Assembly: GCA_009763385.1 (NCBI GenBank)
Contig: CM019825.1
Location: 16,933,621-16,997,620, forward strand
Source of the DNA: Coix lacryma-jobi var. lacryma-jobi
Taxonomy: Eukaryota; Streptophyta; Magnoliopsida; Poales; Poaceae
Length of the DNA: 64,000 bases
Reading direction: 5' to 3'
The notes under the pieces were generated by a model, which saw only the letters and a list, made by a program, of their open reading frames with translations, was not told the origin of the DNA and searched no databases. Numbering within the stretch: the stretch's first letter is position 1; the number at the start of each line of letters is the position of its first letter. Shown here piece by piece: positions 22,704 through 34,397 of the stretch. A program made the translations under genes and the position numbers.

Positions 22704-24253
22704 TGAAAGGATCAAGATGCCCAAGAGGGGGGGGGGTGAATTGGGCTTTTCTAAAACTTCTTGCAATAATAAAACCTATCAAGCCCCAATTAACCCCCTA
22801 GTGCCTAGAAGTGTGATTCTATTTATTCTACCGCACAAAAGACCAAGTCTAAGCCACTCCTACTCTAGCAAAACAATTCAATATAGAATGAACAACAAGT
22901 AGCAATGCGAAAATGAATTGCTTGAAAGTAAATGCGTAAGTAAAAGAGTAGAGATGACTCGACGATCTTTTTGCCGAGGTATCGAGGTGTCGGCACACCC
23001 CCCTAGTCCTCGTTGGAGCACCCGCGCAAGGGTATCGCTCCCCCTTGATCCGCGCAAGGATCAAGTGCTCATTACGAGCTGATTCTTCGCCACTCCGGCC
23101 CGGTGAATCGCTCGCTACCGGTCACAACATGGCTTGGGTCATCCACAAAGCCTCCGGATGATCACCAAGCACTCCGATCGCCACCAAGCCGTCTAGGTGA
23201 TGCCGATCACCAAGAGTAACAAGCTAGAACTCTCACTTGACCAAGACAAGGCCAAAGAGATGGATGGATGCACACTTGCTACTCAATTCTCACTAGGAGG
23301 TGTCTAATTCTCACAATTAGCAAATCACTCAACCTCACTAGGGCTCTTGCTCTTTCTCAAACTCACAAGGTGTCTCTCAGCAGATGGAGATGGCAAGAAC
23401 ACTCAAAAGAATGGAGGGAAGGAAGTATATATACCCCCCAACCCGGCCATCCAAAAACAGCACAAGACAGGTATTTTTCGGGGGCATCGGACGCGCCGAT
23501 GCCAGGCATCGGACGCTCCGATGACCTCGTCCAACGGTCTACTGTACCTTCTTGTCAGACATGTTTATGGAGCATCGGACGCTAGGGAGTGTCCGATGCC
23601 CCTGCATCGGACGCGTCCGATGCCGAAAAGACCTCTCTGGAACCTCTCTGCATGGCCATCGGACGCTGGCCCTCAGCGTCCGATGCCAGCGTCCGATGCC
23701 CTGCACAGATCACTCCCAAGTGAACAGTGACACCGGACGATCCGATGTGGCACCATCGGAGCCTCCGATGTCACGCACCAGACCAAACCCTAGGTCGGTG
23801 TGGGCATCGGAGCCTCCAATGCCCACTAATCCAGCATCCGATGCCCATACCAAGGGCAAGATCAACTCGGATCGCGACGCGGTCTTAACGACTTTTGATC
23901 CTCTCGACATAAGGCATCTCTCTGAGCTACCTAGGGCTATGAAATAACAAGTGTGCACCACACCTACCTCAATAGACTCATCTAGGTCAAGCTACTGCTT
24001 CACACCCCTCTTTATAGTACGGCCAAAGGAAAAAACAAAGACCTAAGACTACCTAAGTGTCCTCCAACACCATGCGACACTTAGCCTAGCCTACCACCGT
24101 CTTCGTCGTTCGTCCTTTGAAAACCGAAACGATTTCCATCGTGAGGGGACATGAACTCCATATGCCCGTATCGTCGCCATTACCGTGACCTAACTCATCT
24201 CTGTTTCTGCAAAACACACGTTAGTCACAGTAATCTTGTGTTTCATCCAATCA
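22704..24253 (-). mobile_element. Sirevirus-like Copia LTR, minus orientation
   Basis: On the minus strand the segment runs from about TGATTGGATGAAACACAAG (24253 downward) to ..CTTGATCCTTTCA (22704). TATA-like boxes on the minus strand lie near 24020 and 23425. The same family, on the plus strand, is seen at 52152-52973. The U3 or leader portion contains an array of CATCGGACG..TCCGATG palindromes. No flanking duplication could be confirmed, so the outer border is approximate. No internal coding region is attached: it is a solo or truncated LTR. Confidence 0.65.
23488..23850. repeat. Array of CATCGGACGNNTCCGATG palindromes
   Basis: At least eight imperfect copies of a palindrome around CATCGGACG..CGTCCGATGCC occur, some with spacers and some with GATCCGATG or GAGCCTCCGATG variants. 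Each copy can fold on itself. The core CGGAC..TCCG resembles the palindromes in the LTR of the nested Sirevirus-like element (35201-35544). Confidence 0.75.
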
Positions 24254-24329
24254 CCGAAACCACTAGGGGCCAAGATGCGTTCAGTCACGACTCGAGACCG
24301 CTCCCTCCCCAACCCTAGATCGAGGCGAC

Positions 24330-24740
24330 GACATGGAGTTGGGGGCGCCTCGCTCGGCCTCGCTAGAGGGCGGCGCGCATGGCCCTGGAGGCGGCCGACG
24401 TAGGCTCGCGGGCGGCCGGCGCGACCTCGCTGGAGGGCACCGCGACCCCGGAGGTGGCCGGTGCAGCCTTGCTGGAGGGCGTCGTGGCCCCAAAGGCAGC
24501 CGGTGCGGGCGGCACCGCGACGGAGGCGGCCAGCGCGGCCTCGAGCACCCCTGGCGCTGCGAAGGAGGCGGCCCGCCGATGCAGCGAAAGAGGCGGCCCG
24601 CGCCGCGACAGAGGCAGCTGGCGTGGCCTCGAGCACTGTGGGTACCACGATGGACACGTCCTCGAGGGCGGACAGGGACGCGCCTTGCGTGGCCTTGGGG
24701 ACGCACGCGGACACGGAGAAGGCCCCGCAGGCCTCAGACG
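24330..24740 (-). other. GC-rich Ala-coding remnant cut by the Copia insertion
   Basis: On the minus strand two overlapping frames are both Ala-rich and share the block VLEA..AASVA, as if a tandemly repeated Ala-rich coding region had suffered a one-base shift. The sequence ends exactly at the Copia border and would continue at 49966 (GGACGCGGTCAGGAGGGCG). No family is recognised. It may be a low-complexity gene fragment or GC-rich repeat. Confidence 0.3.
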
Positions 24741-25216
24741 TGTTAGATCCCTAGGACCTTCTAGGTGTAAATTAGTGGGGAATGAGGTTGCACATTATAA
24801 GAGATAAAGCCTATCCTTTAGATCAGAGAGGGAGAGAGAGAAGTATAGGGACATAGACCATCGGAGTTGGAGGAGGAGCCTGCCATCACGTTCGTCGGTG
24901 AAGATCTGCGCATGGGCACCGACGGTTGGTGAAGAGTGTTCGCCGGATCTCGCTGCCTGAGGTGGAGACGGTGACGGCGCCGGTGGTGGGACTTCCCGCC
25001 GCTGGCTGCGCACCCTCTGGATCAGTAGGGTTTGTAGGTGGGGTTTTGACGGCTCCGAGGAACCTCGTATCGAGAGCCCGCCGGCACCCAACCCCTTTTA
25101 TATTGCGCAGTGCGACGGGGCCCACCAGCCAATCTCGGGCTGGGCGCCCCCGATCAGGGCGCGAGAATCACGGGATCCAGGTGGCCGTTGGGCCCCTGGT
25201 GGAGATCATTCTAACA
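24741..25216 (-). repeat. 3' LTR of the older Copia element
   Basis: 476 bp with TGTTAG..CTAACA ends. It matches 49488-49965 almost throughout. It lies next to the polypurine tract. Confidence 0.92.
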
Positions 25217-25231
25217 ATCTCCCCCTTGATC
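25217..25231 (-). other. Polypurine tract of the older Copia element
   Basis: On the minus strand GATCAAGGGGGAGAT directly abuts the 3' LTR, as needed for plus-strand priming. Confidence 0.85.
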
Positions 25232-25402
25232 TCAACTGTATACTGTACCTTTAACTTTAACTTGACTTTCTCATTTCCTCACAGATAGTGCATAGAGCAT
25301 GCTTCATTGTCACGGTCGATTGCCGATAGATTCAACAACTACAACACACATCTCTGTTCCGAAATAGTTTCATTGCCTTTTGGGCCCTGTATAGTCCAGG
25401 AA

Positions 25403-28197
25403 TCATAGGCTTTCCCTTAAACCCATGTCGGCTACATGTTCCTTGAACATGTTGGGTGGTAAGCCTTTTGTCAGCGGATCCGCGAGCATTTTATTTGTAC
25501 TAATGTGCTCAAGACTAATAGTTTGATCCCGGACTTTATCTTTCACAACATAGTACTTTATGTCAATGTGTTTGGCAGCACCACTTGACCTATTGTTGTG
25601 AGCATACTGTACTGTTGGATAATTATCACAGTACAACTTCAGTGGTCCATGGATGTCGTCAACCACTTTCAAACCGGGTATGAACTTCTTTAGCCAGTTC
25701 ACCTGCCCCGAGGCCTCGAAACATGCTACAAACTCGGCATACATTGTGGACGATGTAGTGACGGTTTGTTTGGAGCTTTTCCACGATATGGCTCCTCCTG
25801 TGAGAGTGAAAACATATCCAAACGTGGACTTTCTATCATCTCCCGCATAATCAGAATCTGAGTACCCTTCTATGCGCAGGGATTTTGATTTTCTATATGT
25901 CAACATGAGGCCTTTTGTGCCTTGCAGATAACGCAAGACTTTCTTTACAAGTTTCCAGTGTTCTAGGCCTGGACTGCTTTGAAATCTGCCAAGTAACCCG
26001 GTAACAAATGCTAAGTCAGGGCGTGTACAAACTTGAGCATACTGTAGGCTTCCGACGAAGCATATGGAACCGCTCTCATTTGATCGATCTCATACTGGTT
26101 CCTGGGACACTGAAAGTCCCCATATATATCGCCCTTGACTATGGGTGCAGGTGAAGATTTACTTTTATGCATACTGAATTTCTTTAGAACCTTTTCCAAG
26201 TATGCCTTTTGTGATAGTCCTAATACCCCTTTGCTTCTATCTCGATGAATCTCGATCCCTAGAACGAACGAGGCTTCACCAAGATCTTTCATATCAAAGT
26301 TTGAGGACAAGAACTTCTTTGTCTCCTGCAGTAGACTGACATCATTACTAGCTAGTAAGATGTCATCCACATACAAGATTAGGAAGATGTACTTTCCATT
26401 CTTAAACTTTGCGTAAACGCAATTGTCCTCAACATTTTCTTTAAACCCAAACTTCTTTATTGTGCCATCAAACTTCAAATACCACTGTCTTGAAGCTTGT
26501 TTCAATCCATAAATGGATTTCCTTAGGCGGCACCCCATTTGTTCTTTTCCTTTTGTGACAAAACCTTTCGGTTGTGCCATGTAAACATTCTCTTCTAAAT
26601 CCCCATTTAGAAATGTTGTCTTCACATCCATTTGATGTAACTCTAAATCATAATGAGCTACAAGAGCCATTATGATTCTGAAAGAATCTTTACATGAGAC
26701 TGGTGAAAAGGTCTCATTGTAATCAATTCCTTACCTTTGCGTAAAGCCTTTTGCCACAAGTCGCGCCTTATACTTTTCTATATTCCCTTGGGAGTCATAC
26801 TTGGTCTTGTAAACCCATTTACAACCCACTGTTTTGGCTCCTTTGGGAATTACTTCCAAGTCCCAAACCTTGTTGGTACTCATTGATCTCATCTCTTCTT
26901 CCATGGCCTCAAGCCACTTGGATGAGTGTTCGCTTCTCATGGCTTCTTCAAATGAGGTGGGATCATCCTCCATTTGAAACTCCTCAGTGTTATACACTTC
27001 ATAATCATCAGGAATAGCAGATCTCCTGACTCTTTGTGACCTTCTAGGGGCGACAACAGATGGCCCCGGTTCTATAGGGGGCTGTTGCTGCTCTTCCTCA
27101 TGTGCAACAACGGTTTCCATGGGCTCCTGAGGGACAGGTTCCACATGTTGTTGCCATGGGAGGACATACAAAAGGTGTTGTCACTACAGTGTCCTGCACT
27201 GTTGGTGTAGCAGGAACAGGCAACACAAAAAATGGTTCTTGAATCATTGGAGTGGGCACATATACCCGCTTCTCCTCAAGATCAATTTTTTCGTGCTGTC
27301 GTACTCCCCCTGATCATCTGCTCTTCCAAGAAGACATTGTGTCTCGTTTTTACAAACTTTGTATATCTATTTGGACAGTAGAAATGAAAACCTTTTGACT
27401 TTTCAGGGTAGCCAATAAAATGGCAACTCTCCATTTTGGGATCCAGCTTCCCAATGTTTGGGTTAAACACCTTAGCCTCAGTAGGACTGCCCCACACACG
27501 TAAGTGATTTAGTGAGGGCACTTTTCCTGTCCACAATTCATACGGTGTTTTGGGCACCGACTTACTTGGAACTCTATTGAGAATGTGAATGGCGGTTTTC
27601 AGTGCCTCCATCCACAGACTCAACGGTAAGGTGGAGTAACTCACCATACTGCGCACCATATCCATCAAGGTACGATTACGCCTTTCAGCTATTCCATTCT
27701 GTTGAGGCTCGCCCGGTGTAAAATACTAGGCAACTATGCCATTCTCCTGAAGAAACCTTGCAAAAGGTCCAGTCACTTGTCCATACGGGGTATGTCGACC
27801 AAAGTACTCCCCCCCCCCATGGTCGGATCTGACTATCTTTATCTTTAAGTCATGCTGATTTTCAACCTCAGCCTTAAAGATCTTAAATTTATCCAATGCC
27901 TCTGATCTTTCTTTGATTGGATAAATATAACCATACCGGGAGTAATCATCTGTGAATGTTATGAACGAGTCATAGCCATCCACACTCTTTACAGGAAAGG
28001 GACCGCAAATATCTGTGTGAATGATCTGTAAAATCCCTGTACTCCGTTTAGCATTTTTCTTTATTTGCTTTACAATTTTTCCTTTAATGCAATCTATGCA
28101 TTGCTCTAGATCTGAGAACTCTAATGGAGGAAGAATTTCATTCTTAACTAATCTTTCTATTCTCCCCCTCGAAATATGGCCTAAACGACAGTGCCAT
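25403..28197 (-). pseudogene. pol: Copia pol: integrase, reverse transcriptase, RNase H
   Basis: Reading from 28197 down: integrase zinc site (WHCRLGH..CIDC), the catalytic core (HTDICGPF..DDYSRYGY..VRSDHGGGEYFG), a stop at 27726-27728, then FTPGEPQQNGIAERRNRTL and the KLDPKMESCHFIGY block. Next come reverse transcriptase (LHQMDVKTTFLNGDLEE, YGLKQASRQWY, ILYVDDILL) and RNase H (YSDSDYAGD..KSTFGY, KHIDIKYYVVKDKV, LADPLTKGL), ending at 25403. Frames change near 27280, 26700 and 26080, so it is non-functional. The stop replaces a CAG-type Gln codon of the family. The 5' end of the integrase is the solo-LTR insertion point. Confidence 0.92.
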
Positions 28198-28202
28198 AAT
28201 TT

Positions 28203-31200
28203 TGTGACACCCTAAAAATCGTTTTTCGGAAATAAGGAGTTAATATGATTTTACTTATTTATTTTTCATGAAACATATAGGCCAAATAATAATTTTTGGT
28301 GAAGTAATAAAATATCTCGTGGCGCAGAAACATTTTTGTTGCATTCATGCTGGAGCATAATATTTTGCTTGAGTGTAGGAATAGTGTTGAGTGGTTCAAA
28401 TTCAAATTTGATTTGAATTTGAGCAAGTTTTTCAAGAGAAAATAAAAGAAAAAGGCTTTTCTTTTTCACCCTCTCCCTTTCCACTCTTTTGGCCTAGCCA
28501 GGCAAGGCGGCCCAGCCCGCCACGCCTTTCTCCCTCCCTCTCCCCACCTCTCCCCGCTCGGGCCTCGGCCTGTTCCGGCCCAGCGCCCCGGCCCGCTCCC
28601 TCTTCCCGCTTCCCCGCGCGCGCTTGCCCAGCGGCCCAGCGCCCCGGCCCACTCTCTCTCCTTCTCCCTTCGCGCGCGCGTCGCAGCCGGCCCGCGCACG
28701 CCCGCAGCCGCTCGCTGACACCCGGGGACCGCACGTCAGTCGCGTGCGCTCCGCCTGTCACCTTGGCCCCACCCGTCAGCGACGGGGCCTTTCCCCTACC
28801 TCGCGTCGGCCCGCATCCGCGCCTCCATGCCCCCTCCTCTCCCGTAACCGGCCACTGAGTGGCCATAATGGCCACTCAGGCTTCCATCAAGCCCCGGTGG
28901 AGCTCCCCGACCCTTCGTCGCCTCCTCCGAACCCTATAAAGCCGTGGCCAAAGCCCTGACTCCCTCCCCTCGCCACTTCCCGCACCCACCCTCTCTGCCG
29001 CCGCCTACGAGGCCCCGCCGGCCGTCCTAGCTCTCCATCGAGCACCCGCAGGTGACGCCGCGACCGTCCGAACCAACCCCGAGCTCTCCCCTTTCTGTTT
29101 CGCGCAAACCCGAGCTCACCGAGTCCTTTCCCTTTCTTGCAGAGCGCCGCCGCCGTCGATCTCGCCATGGTAAGCTCCTCCGCCGCGGCCAAGGTCGCCA
29201 GCAAGCTCGTCTTCGCCCCCGTTTCGCTCCGGTGTAACCCGCGTAGCCAAACGAGGCCGGGAGCGCCGGGACGGCGAGCTCCCGAGCCGCTTCCATGGCG
29301 CGCCGCCGTTCTCCGGCGTCCGCACCGCCGCTCACGCCGCCGCGTCCACCCTGCGCCGTCCGATCTGAGCCGTGCGGCTCAGATTAGAGTGTAACCCCGA
29401 AGGGGTATGCGCCAGGTCTACGGGCCATAGACCGCTACCCCGCGCACGGTCCACCGGCCGCGTGGTGGACCGGGCCAACCCGCGTGCAACGCGTGGCGCC
29501 ATGTCGGCGCCAGCGCGGCAGCCGCTGCCGCTTTTGCAGATAGGCCCCCGAGCTTTTCGAAAATCAACCCGCAGTCCGATGCAGTTCAAAATATTTAGTT
29601 TTAAGTCCTGTTTTCTTTCGGTTTAGCCCCTAGAGTTCTCGGTTATAGTGCCCGCCGTCTAGAGGACGCGTTTTCGCGTGTTAGCCCCCGTCGGCTGTGT
29701 TCAATAGCGTATAGGTCCTCGGTTTTCATGAGTTAACCCTCGGAAAATGATTTTTATTTATAAAATGCCCCTAAAACTTGTTTTCTTTATAACTTTCTCA
29801 TTTTAGGTCCGATTAGAGTGATCTTTATGTTCATTTGATCGTATCGACAAGTAGAATAGTTTTATATATGTTTCTCTAACTGTTTTTGATGCTTGATGTA
29901 CTGTTCTAATAAAAGTATATTTTATTTGCATATAATGACTGTTTGGATGCTATGATTGGTGATTATATACCGAGTCCAGACGGTGACGTGTTTGAGGAGC
30001 AAGTTTCGTCGGAGCAGTACCAGGACCAAGCGTGTGACCAAGGCAAGTACAACCCATGGTTTCCTTGTTACCTACTTAATGCAAGATCCAGTAATCATTA
30101 TGCATGTGTCTAATATGATGAACCATAGGTCCATACTAGTTTCCTTGAACTATATACCTTGTACCTATGGGAGGGTTTTGCATAATATGACTAGAAATGC
30201 TACGCGCTATATATTGCTAATTGATTAATACTGATTAATGACTATGGAACAATATTAAAAGAGGCTTTTTAACCACATTTAGGGCACTGGAGCCTGGTGT
30301 TGCTCAGTGACCCACCGCAGGGACTATCTTTTAAAGCGGCCACCCGAGAGATCCCGTGCAACCTTGGGAATTATATGGCTCTGATCTTAGTTGTGTAACT
30401 AGACTTTTTCTAGCTTGTAGTAGTTACCGAAAGGCGCTAGAGGGGGGAACTGGGTTAAAGAATGGCTTTCTTGCCTATCAAGATGTGCACTGGTCGGCTG
30501 TCAGGTGTGCCATCTTGAAGGGGGCCTCCATTCGCCTGGAAGCCGAAACCTTGCGGCTACTACTTGTTAGAGTAGCTAGTGAAAGACTACGTAGTGAAAC
30601 CCTGTCGTACTTCCATAGAGGAGGTAATGTGGGATTGGCTCTCCCCGGCATATGGGAATCACGGCCTAAGGTGAAAGTGTACAACCTCTGCAGAGTGTAA
30701 ACCTGATATATCAGCCGTGCTCACGGATACGAGCGGCTCAGATCCTTTATAAGTGGTTCATGGTGGGGTATGTTGGTGGTTTGTGGCTTACCTCTTGTTA
30801 ACATAATTATGATCATACCATGTGGGACAACAGGGATCACATACTTAGTAATGAAAGGATAGTATTAAAATATGATTAAGATAAAATGCTAACCGCAGTC
30901 AACCCGGTCAACCTTTTGAGCCTTGCATTACCCGTAGTTGTACTTGCTGAGCATGGTGAGTTGACGCTTGTCGTTGGTTCACATAAAAATCCTGGATGGG
31001 TATCAGATGAAGGAGAGTACGAGGAGTATCCAGAAGATGTGCCAGACTTCTGAGGATGGCGTACCACCAGTCGGTGTCCCTGTGGAGTGAAGTCTACGTC
31101 TACGCTACCGTTGTAATAATGGGTCGTTGGCCGATGTGATGAACAATCTCGTGTGATGTAATAAGTTATTAAACGTTGTTCGTGTTGTAATGATATACAT

Positions 31201-31280
31201 TTTGTGGTATATGTGGATTTGGGACCCCCTGGGCCCACATATGCTTTACCTCGGTTTTATTCGTAAATCCGGGTGTTACA
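28203..31280 (+). mobile_element. Gypsy-type solo LTR inserted in Copia pol
   Basis: 3,078 bp with ends TGTGACACCC and GGGTGTTACA (inverted, one mismatch) and the 5-bp duplication aattt (28198-28202 and 31281-31285). There is no primer site, gag or pol inside, so it is a solo LTR left by LTR-LTR recombination. A plus-strand TATA (CCTATAAAGCC, 28933-28943) follows a GC-rich U3, and CCAAGGCAAG (30036-30045) matches the shared R/U5 word of the other gypsy LTRs here. The size and ends suggest the long-LTR Tekay/Del branch, but this is inference. Confidence 0.9.
28928..28943 (+). promoter_or_regulatory. LTR promoter TATA box
   Basis: ACCCTATAAAGCCGTG lies about 730 bp into the solo LTR, followed by a pyrimidine-rich CTCCCTCCCCTCG initiator-like stretch. 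Confidence 0.6.
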
Positions 31281-32692
31281 AATTTCGATGACTCATTTAG
31301 AGTTCTCTTTCGCTTTCTATTTTCATTCACACACGAGGATGTATTATCATTCACATTGCATAGAGAGTTCGCTTTTTCACGAAGAGACAATAAATAAAGC
31401 TTGTCTTGTTGAAAGGCGAGACCAATACATTGATCATTAAACATTATTACACATTTTCCATGTCCAAAATGACAACCATAACCATCATTATCCAAACGTG
31501 ATACACTTATTAAATTTCTCATCAAAGATGGAACAAATAAAACATCTCTAAGCAGAAGTACTACGCCATCTGGAAGCTCTAATGAAAGATCTCCAACAGC
31601 TTCGACATCTACCCGAACTCCATTTGCAACTTTAATACATCTTTCGTTTCTTTGCAAAGCTCTCATCGAAGTGAACCCCTGCAAAGAATTTGCAACATGA
31701 ACAGTTGCACCTGAGTCAATCCACCAAGTAGATTTGGAATACCGTATATACAATGATTTATTTACAAATGTAATAATATTCTCACCTCTGTTTGCCATAA
31801 ACAATTTCAAGAAGTCATGACAATCCTTCTTGAAGTGGCCCTTTTTCTTGTAGTGGAGACACTGATCTTTATCAACAGTGTACTGCTGATACTGCTGGGG
31901 CTGATACTGCTGGGGCTGAGGCTGATATGGAGTTTTTCCCTTGAACCTTGAAGAGGAAGGAGCATTAAAATTTCTTTTCTTATTATCCCTCACATGGTTT
32001 ATAGATCCACCATGTGAGGCCTTAATTCTCTCCTCCTCTTGCACACACATAGCAATGAGCTTCTCTAAGTCCCACTTTTCAGGATGAATGTTGTAATTAA
32101 CAACAAAAGTATCAAACTCTTTTGGCAAAGAAGCAAAAATCAGATGAATAAGGAACTCATCCTTGAGTGCCAAATCCATTGGTTTGAGCTTGGATGCTAA
32201 AGTGCTCATCCTTAGTATGTGCTCTCTTACGTCACTGTCACCTCCATGGTACCTCTCTGTTACCAGTTGCTTTATCAGCTGGGTGGCATAAGTCTTTGAA
32301 GAGCCAGTAAACTGACTCTTAATCCTGTCCAGGTACTCTGTGACAGTGACACACTCTGGGATTGAGCCCACAATAGCTGGCTCAATCATGTTCTTTACCA
32401 CGACCAAACACTTCTTGTTTGCCATGACCCATTTCCTTTGCTCCAAGTCATAAGACATCCGTACGGGAGCAAAGTCCCTCTGTCTGGTTTGCCATGCGAC
32501 ATCAACCTCATTAGCCTCCCGCATCGGTTCCACAGGCTCTATGGGACACGGTTCGGTCACTACCCAGTCCACCTCAGCCAGGGTGAAAGCTAGGTCTATC
32601 TTCCTCCTCCATTCCCCATAGTTGTCTCCTTTGAGCACGGGGATATCCTTGATGCAGCTCATCAAGGAGAAACCACCTGAAACCACAACCAT
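31281..32692 (-). pseudogene. gag: Copia gag and aspartic protease, cut by solo LTR
   Basis: The frame starts at Met 32692. Gag contains LKGDNYGEWRRKIDLAF (residues about 19-35), a UBN2-type capsid block (EYLDRIKSQFTGSS..YATQLIKQLV) and a knuckle CLHYKKKGHFKKDC, in which the second Cys is Tyr. The protease follows with WWIDSGATVHVANS, then LISVSRLDNDGYGC. Coding stops at NESSKF where the solo LTR enters (31280/31281). The rest of the polyprotein resumes at 28197. The damaged knuckle shows relaxed constraint. Confidence 0.9.
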
Positions 32693-33783
32693 AATTCATA
32701 TATAGTGAGAATAAAATAAACAATAATAACTGCATGCCTTTAATTATACATTAAATCTACATCACCGTTGGGCAAAAATAGACAAAATGCATAACAAAAT
32801 CATAACATCATAATATTATTATTAATCAACGTTGGTCAGAATAATAATAATATTATAATAATCGTAAAACAATATCTAATTTTCAAAATTAAACTCTCCC
32901 GTTGGTTTGAATTTAATAATGAAAATAATAACCGTAAATACGCAGCGGAAACATGAAAAACTTCGTTTATTTTTCAGAAGCATCATTACTGTAAATTTTT
33001 AATCTCTGGAAAATAACACGTTGGTGCAAAATTTACAGAGATTAAAATACAAAAGACTATGGAAATCATGCTAAACATGCTTCTGAAAACGGAATAAAGA
33101 AACTAACAATCACTGTGCAAAAACGCCATTTTGGCCCAAAATCAAGGCGCGACCTGCTCAGCCAACGTTGGCATCGGCCCCGCCACACGCGCCCGCGTCC
33201 TAGGCCGCAACCTGGGCCTGGGTCGGGATTCTTCTCCCCCGCCTGGGCCGAAAGTGGTCCAGCCGAGCTAGTCCTCCTGGTGGCCGTCGGATTCGATCCG
33301 ACGGTTGTCCGTGTCGTCCGCGCGAACAAAACCCGGCCGACGGCAGCTCCCCAAACCCTAGCCTTCATTTCTCTCCTCTCCTTCTCACTCTCTACGTTGG
33401 CGTCCGAGGAGAAGACGCGAACACCGACGGAGGCCCGTGCCCGGAGAGAGAGAAGACAAGAAAGTCGGCGCCGCCGCAGGCCCTCTCGCTGGAGGATGCG
33501 CTCCCTTCGGGTAGAGCGCTCCGCCGTCGACCGGCCTCGCGTCGGTGCCCGGAGCCACGTCCGCGGCCCCTTCTTCATGCGCGCATCGTGCAACCATTCC
33601 GCACGGTGGCGGTGAACAAGCTAGGTGAGAGACTTCCTCCCCATGGCCGAAAACTTTTAGGGTTAGGGTTTGTTTTTGGGTCGGATCCAATCCTCCCCTT
33701 CTTTCTTTTTCCCGAACGTCGGCAAGCCGACGGCGGGTATTAGGGTTTCCCCTAGCCTCTGTGCCCGTACGTCGGCAAAAACC
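32693..33783 (-). other. Leader of the older Copia element
   Basis: Non-coding DNA between gag and the Sirevirus insertion. 32693-33060 is AT-rich. 33120-33620 is GC-rich with frames on both strands that lack domains. The leader continues at 49395-49472 beyond the inserted element. Frames here are not called as genes. Confidence 0.6.
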
Positions 33784-34174
33784 TGCGGATACATGGGTGT
33801 ATGCTGAGTCTCTGAGTGATGAGTGATTGTCAACTGGGATAATGCGCATGTTCTTTGGCTTGTGTTGTGCAGGTGTCGAGCACGGATACAGTGATCAGAG
33901 GCAAGGTGAAGGTCAAGTAGAGACGTGTCGTGCCGATGGGCCTAGAGTGGCGAAGGGCGGACGTGAGGCTTGGACTGAGGGACCGGTGGCCCGAGGATCA
34001 GCTGTGGTGCCTGACAGCCTGGGACAGCGACGAGCGAAGACTTGCGGGACATGGTGCTGCTCGGGTCGAGGACCTGGGGACACGTGTCGGTGGACGGGGT
34101 GCACGGGCGGTGCATCCCCTCTACAGCTTCGGTTTGGTGGTAGAGCCAGAGAAAAACCATCGGGTGGACGGTTT

Positions 34175-34397
34175 CCAGGTTTAGGCCTCAAAACCTGGGC
34201 GCGGATGGTTTCCGAGTTTGGCCACAAAACTCGGGCTGAGGACGGTTTCCAGGTTTGGGCCTCAAAACCTGGGTGCTACGGGTTTGCTGAGTTTGGGCCA
34301 CAAAACTCAGGCTTGGTGGGCTGGTTTCCCGGTTTGGGCCTCAAAACCGGGGGTTGATCGTGAAGGCTGGTTTCCCGGTTTGGGCCTCAAAACCGGG
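34175..34397 (+). repeat. Six covarying hairpins in the 5' LTR
   Basis: Hairpins lie at 34175-34198, 34212-34234, 34249-34272, 34287-34310, 34328-34351 and 34374-34397. Each has 8-bp arms and a 7-8 base loop. The arms are CCAGGTTT, CCGAGTTT, CCAGGTTT, CTGAGTTT, CCCGGTTT and CCCGGTTT, each with its exact complement on the other side. Loops are (G/A)GGCCTCA for CCAGG/CCCGG arms and GGCCACA or GGGCCACA for CCGAG/CTGAG arms. A 171-179-codon frame through the array (repeating GLGLKT and VWASKPG) is a by-product of the repeat, not a gene. Confidence 0.9.

Noticed and set aside
23488..23850. CRISPR-like array of evenly sized repeats
   Set aside because: The units are palindromes within an LTR of a plant retroelement, spacing is irregular and there are no unique spacers or cas genes.
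28432..29600. Overlapping frames of 60-147 codons in the solo LTR
   Set aside because: GC-rich U3/R sequence of an LTR with flanking target duplication; no protein features.
33066..33849. Frames of 154-175 codons in the leader of the older Copia element
   Set aside because: Open on both strands in GC-rich non-coding leader, with no domain.
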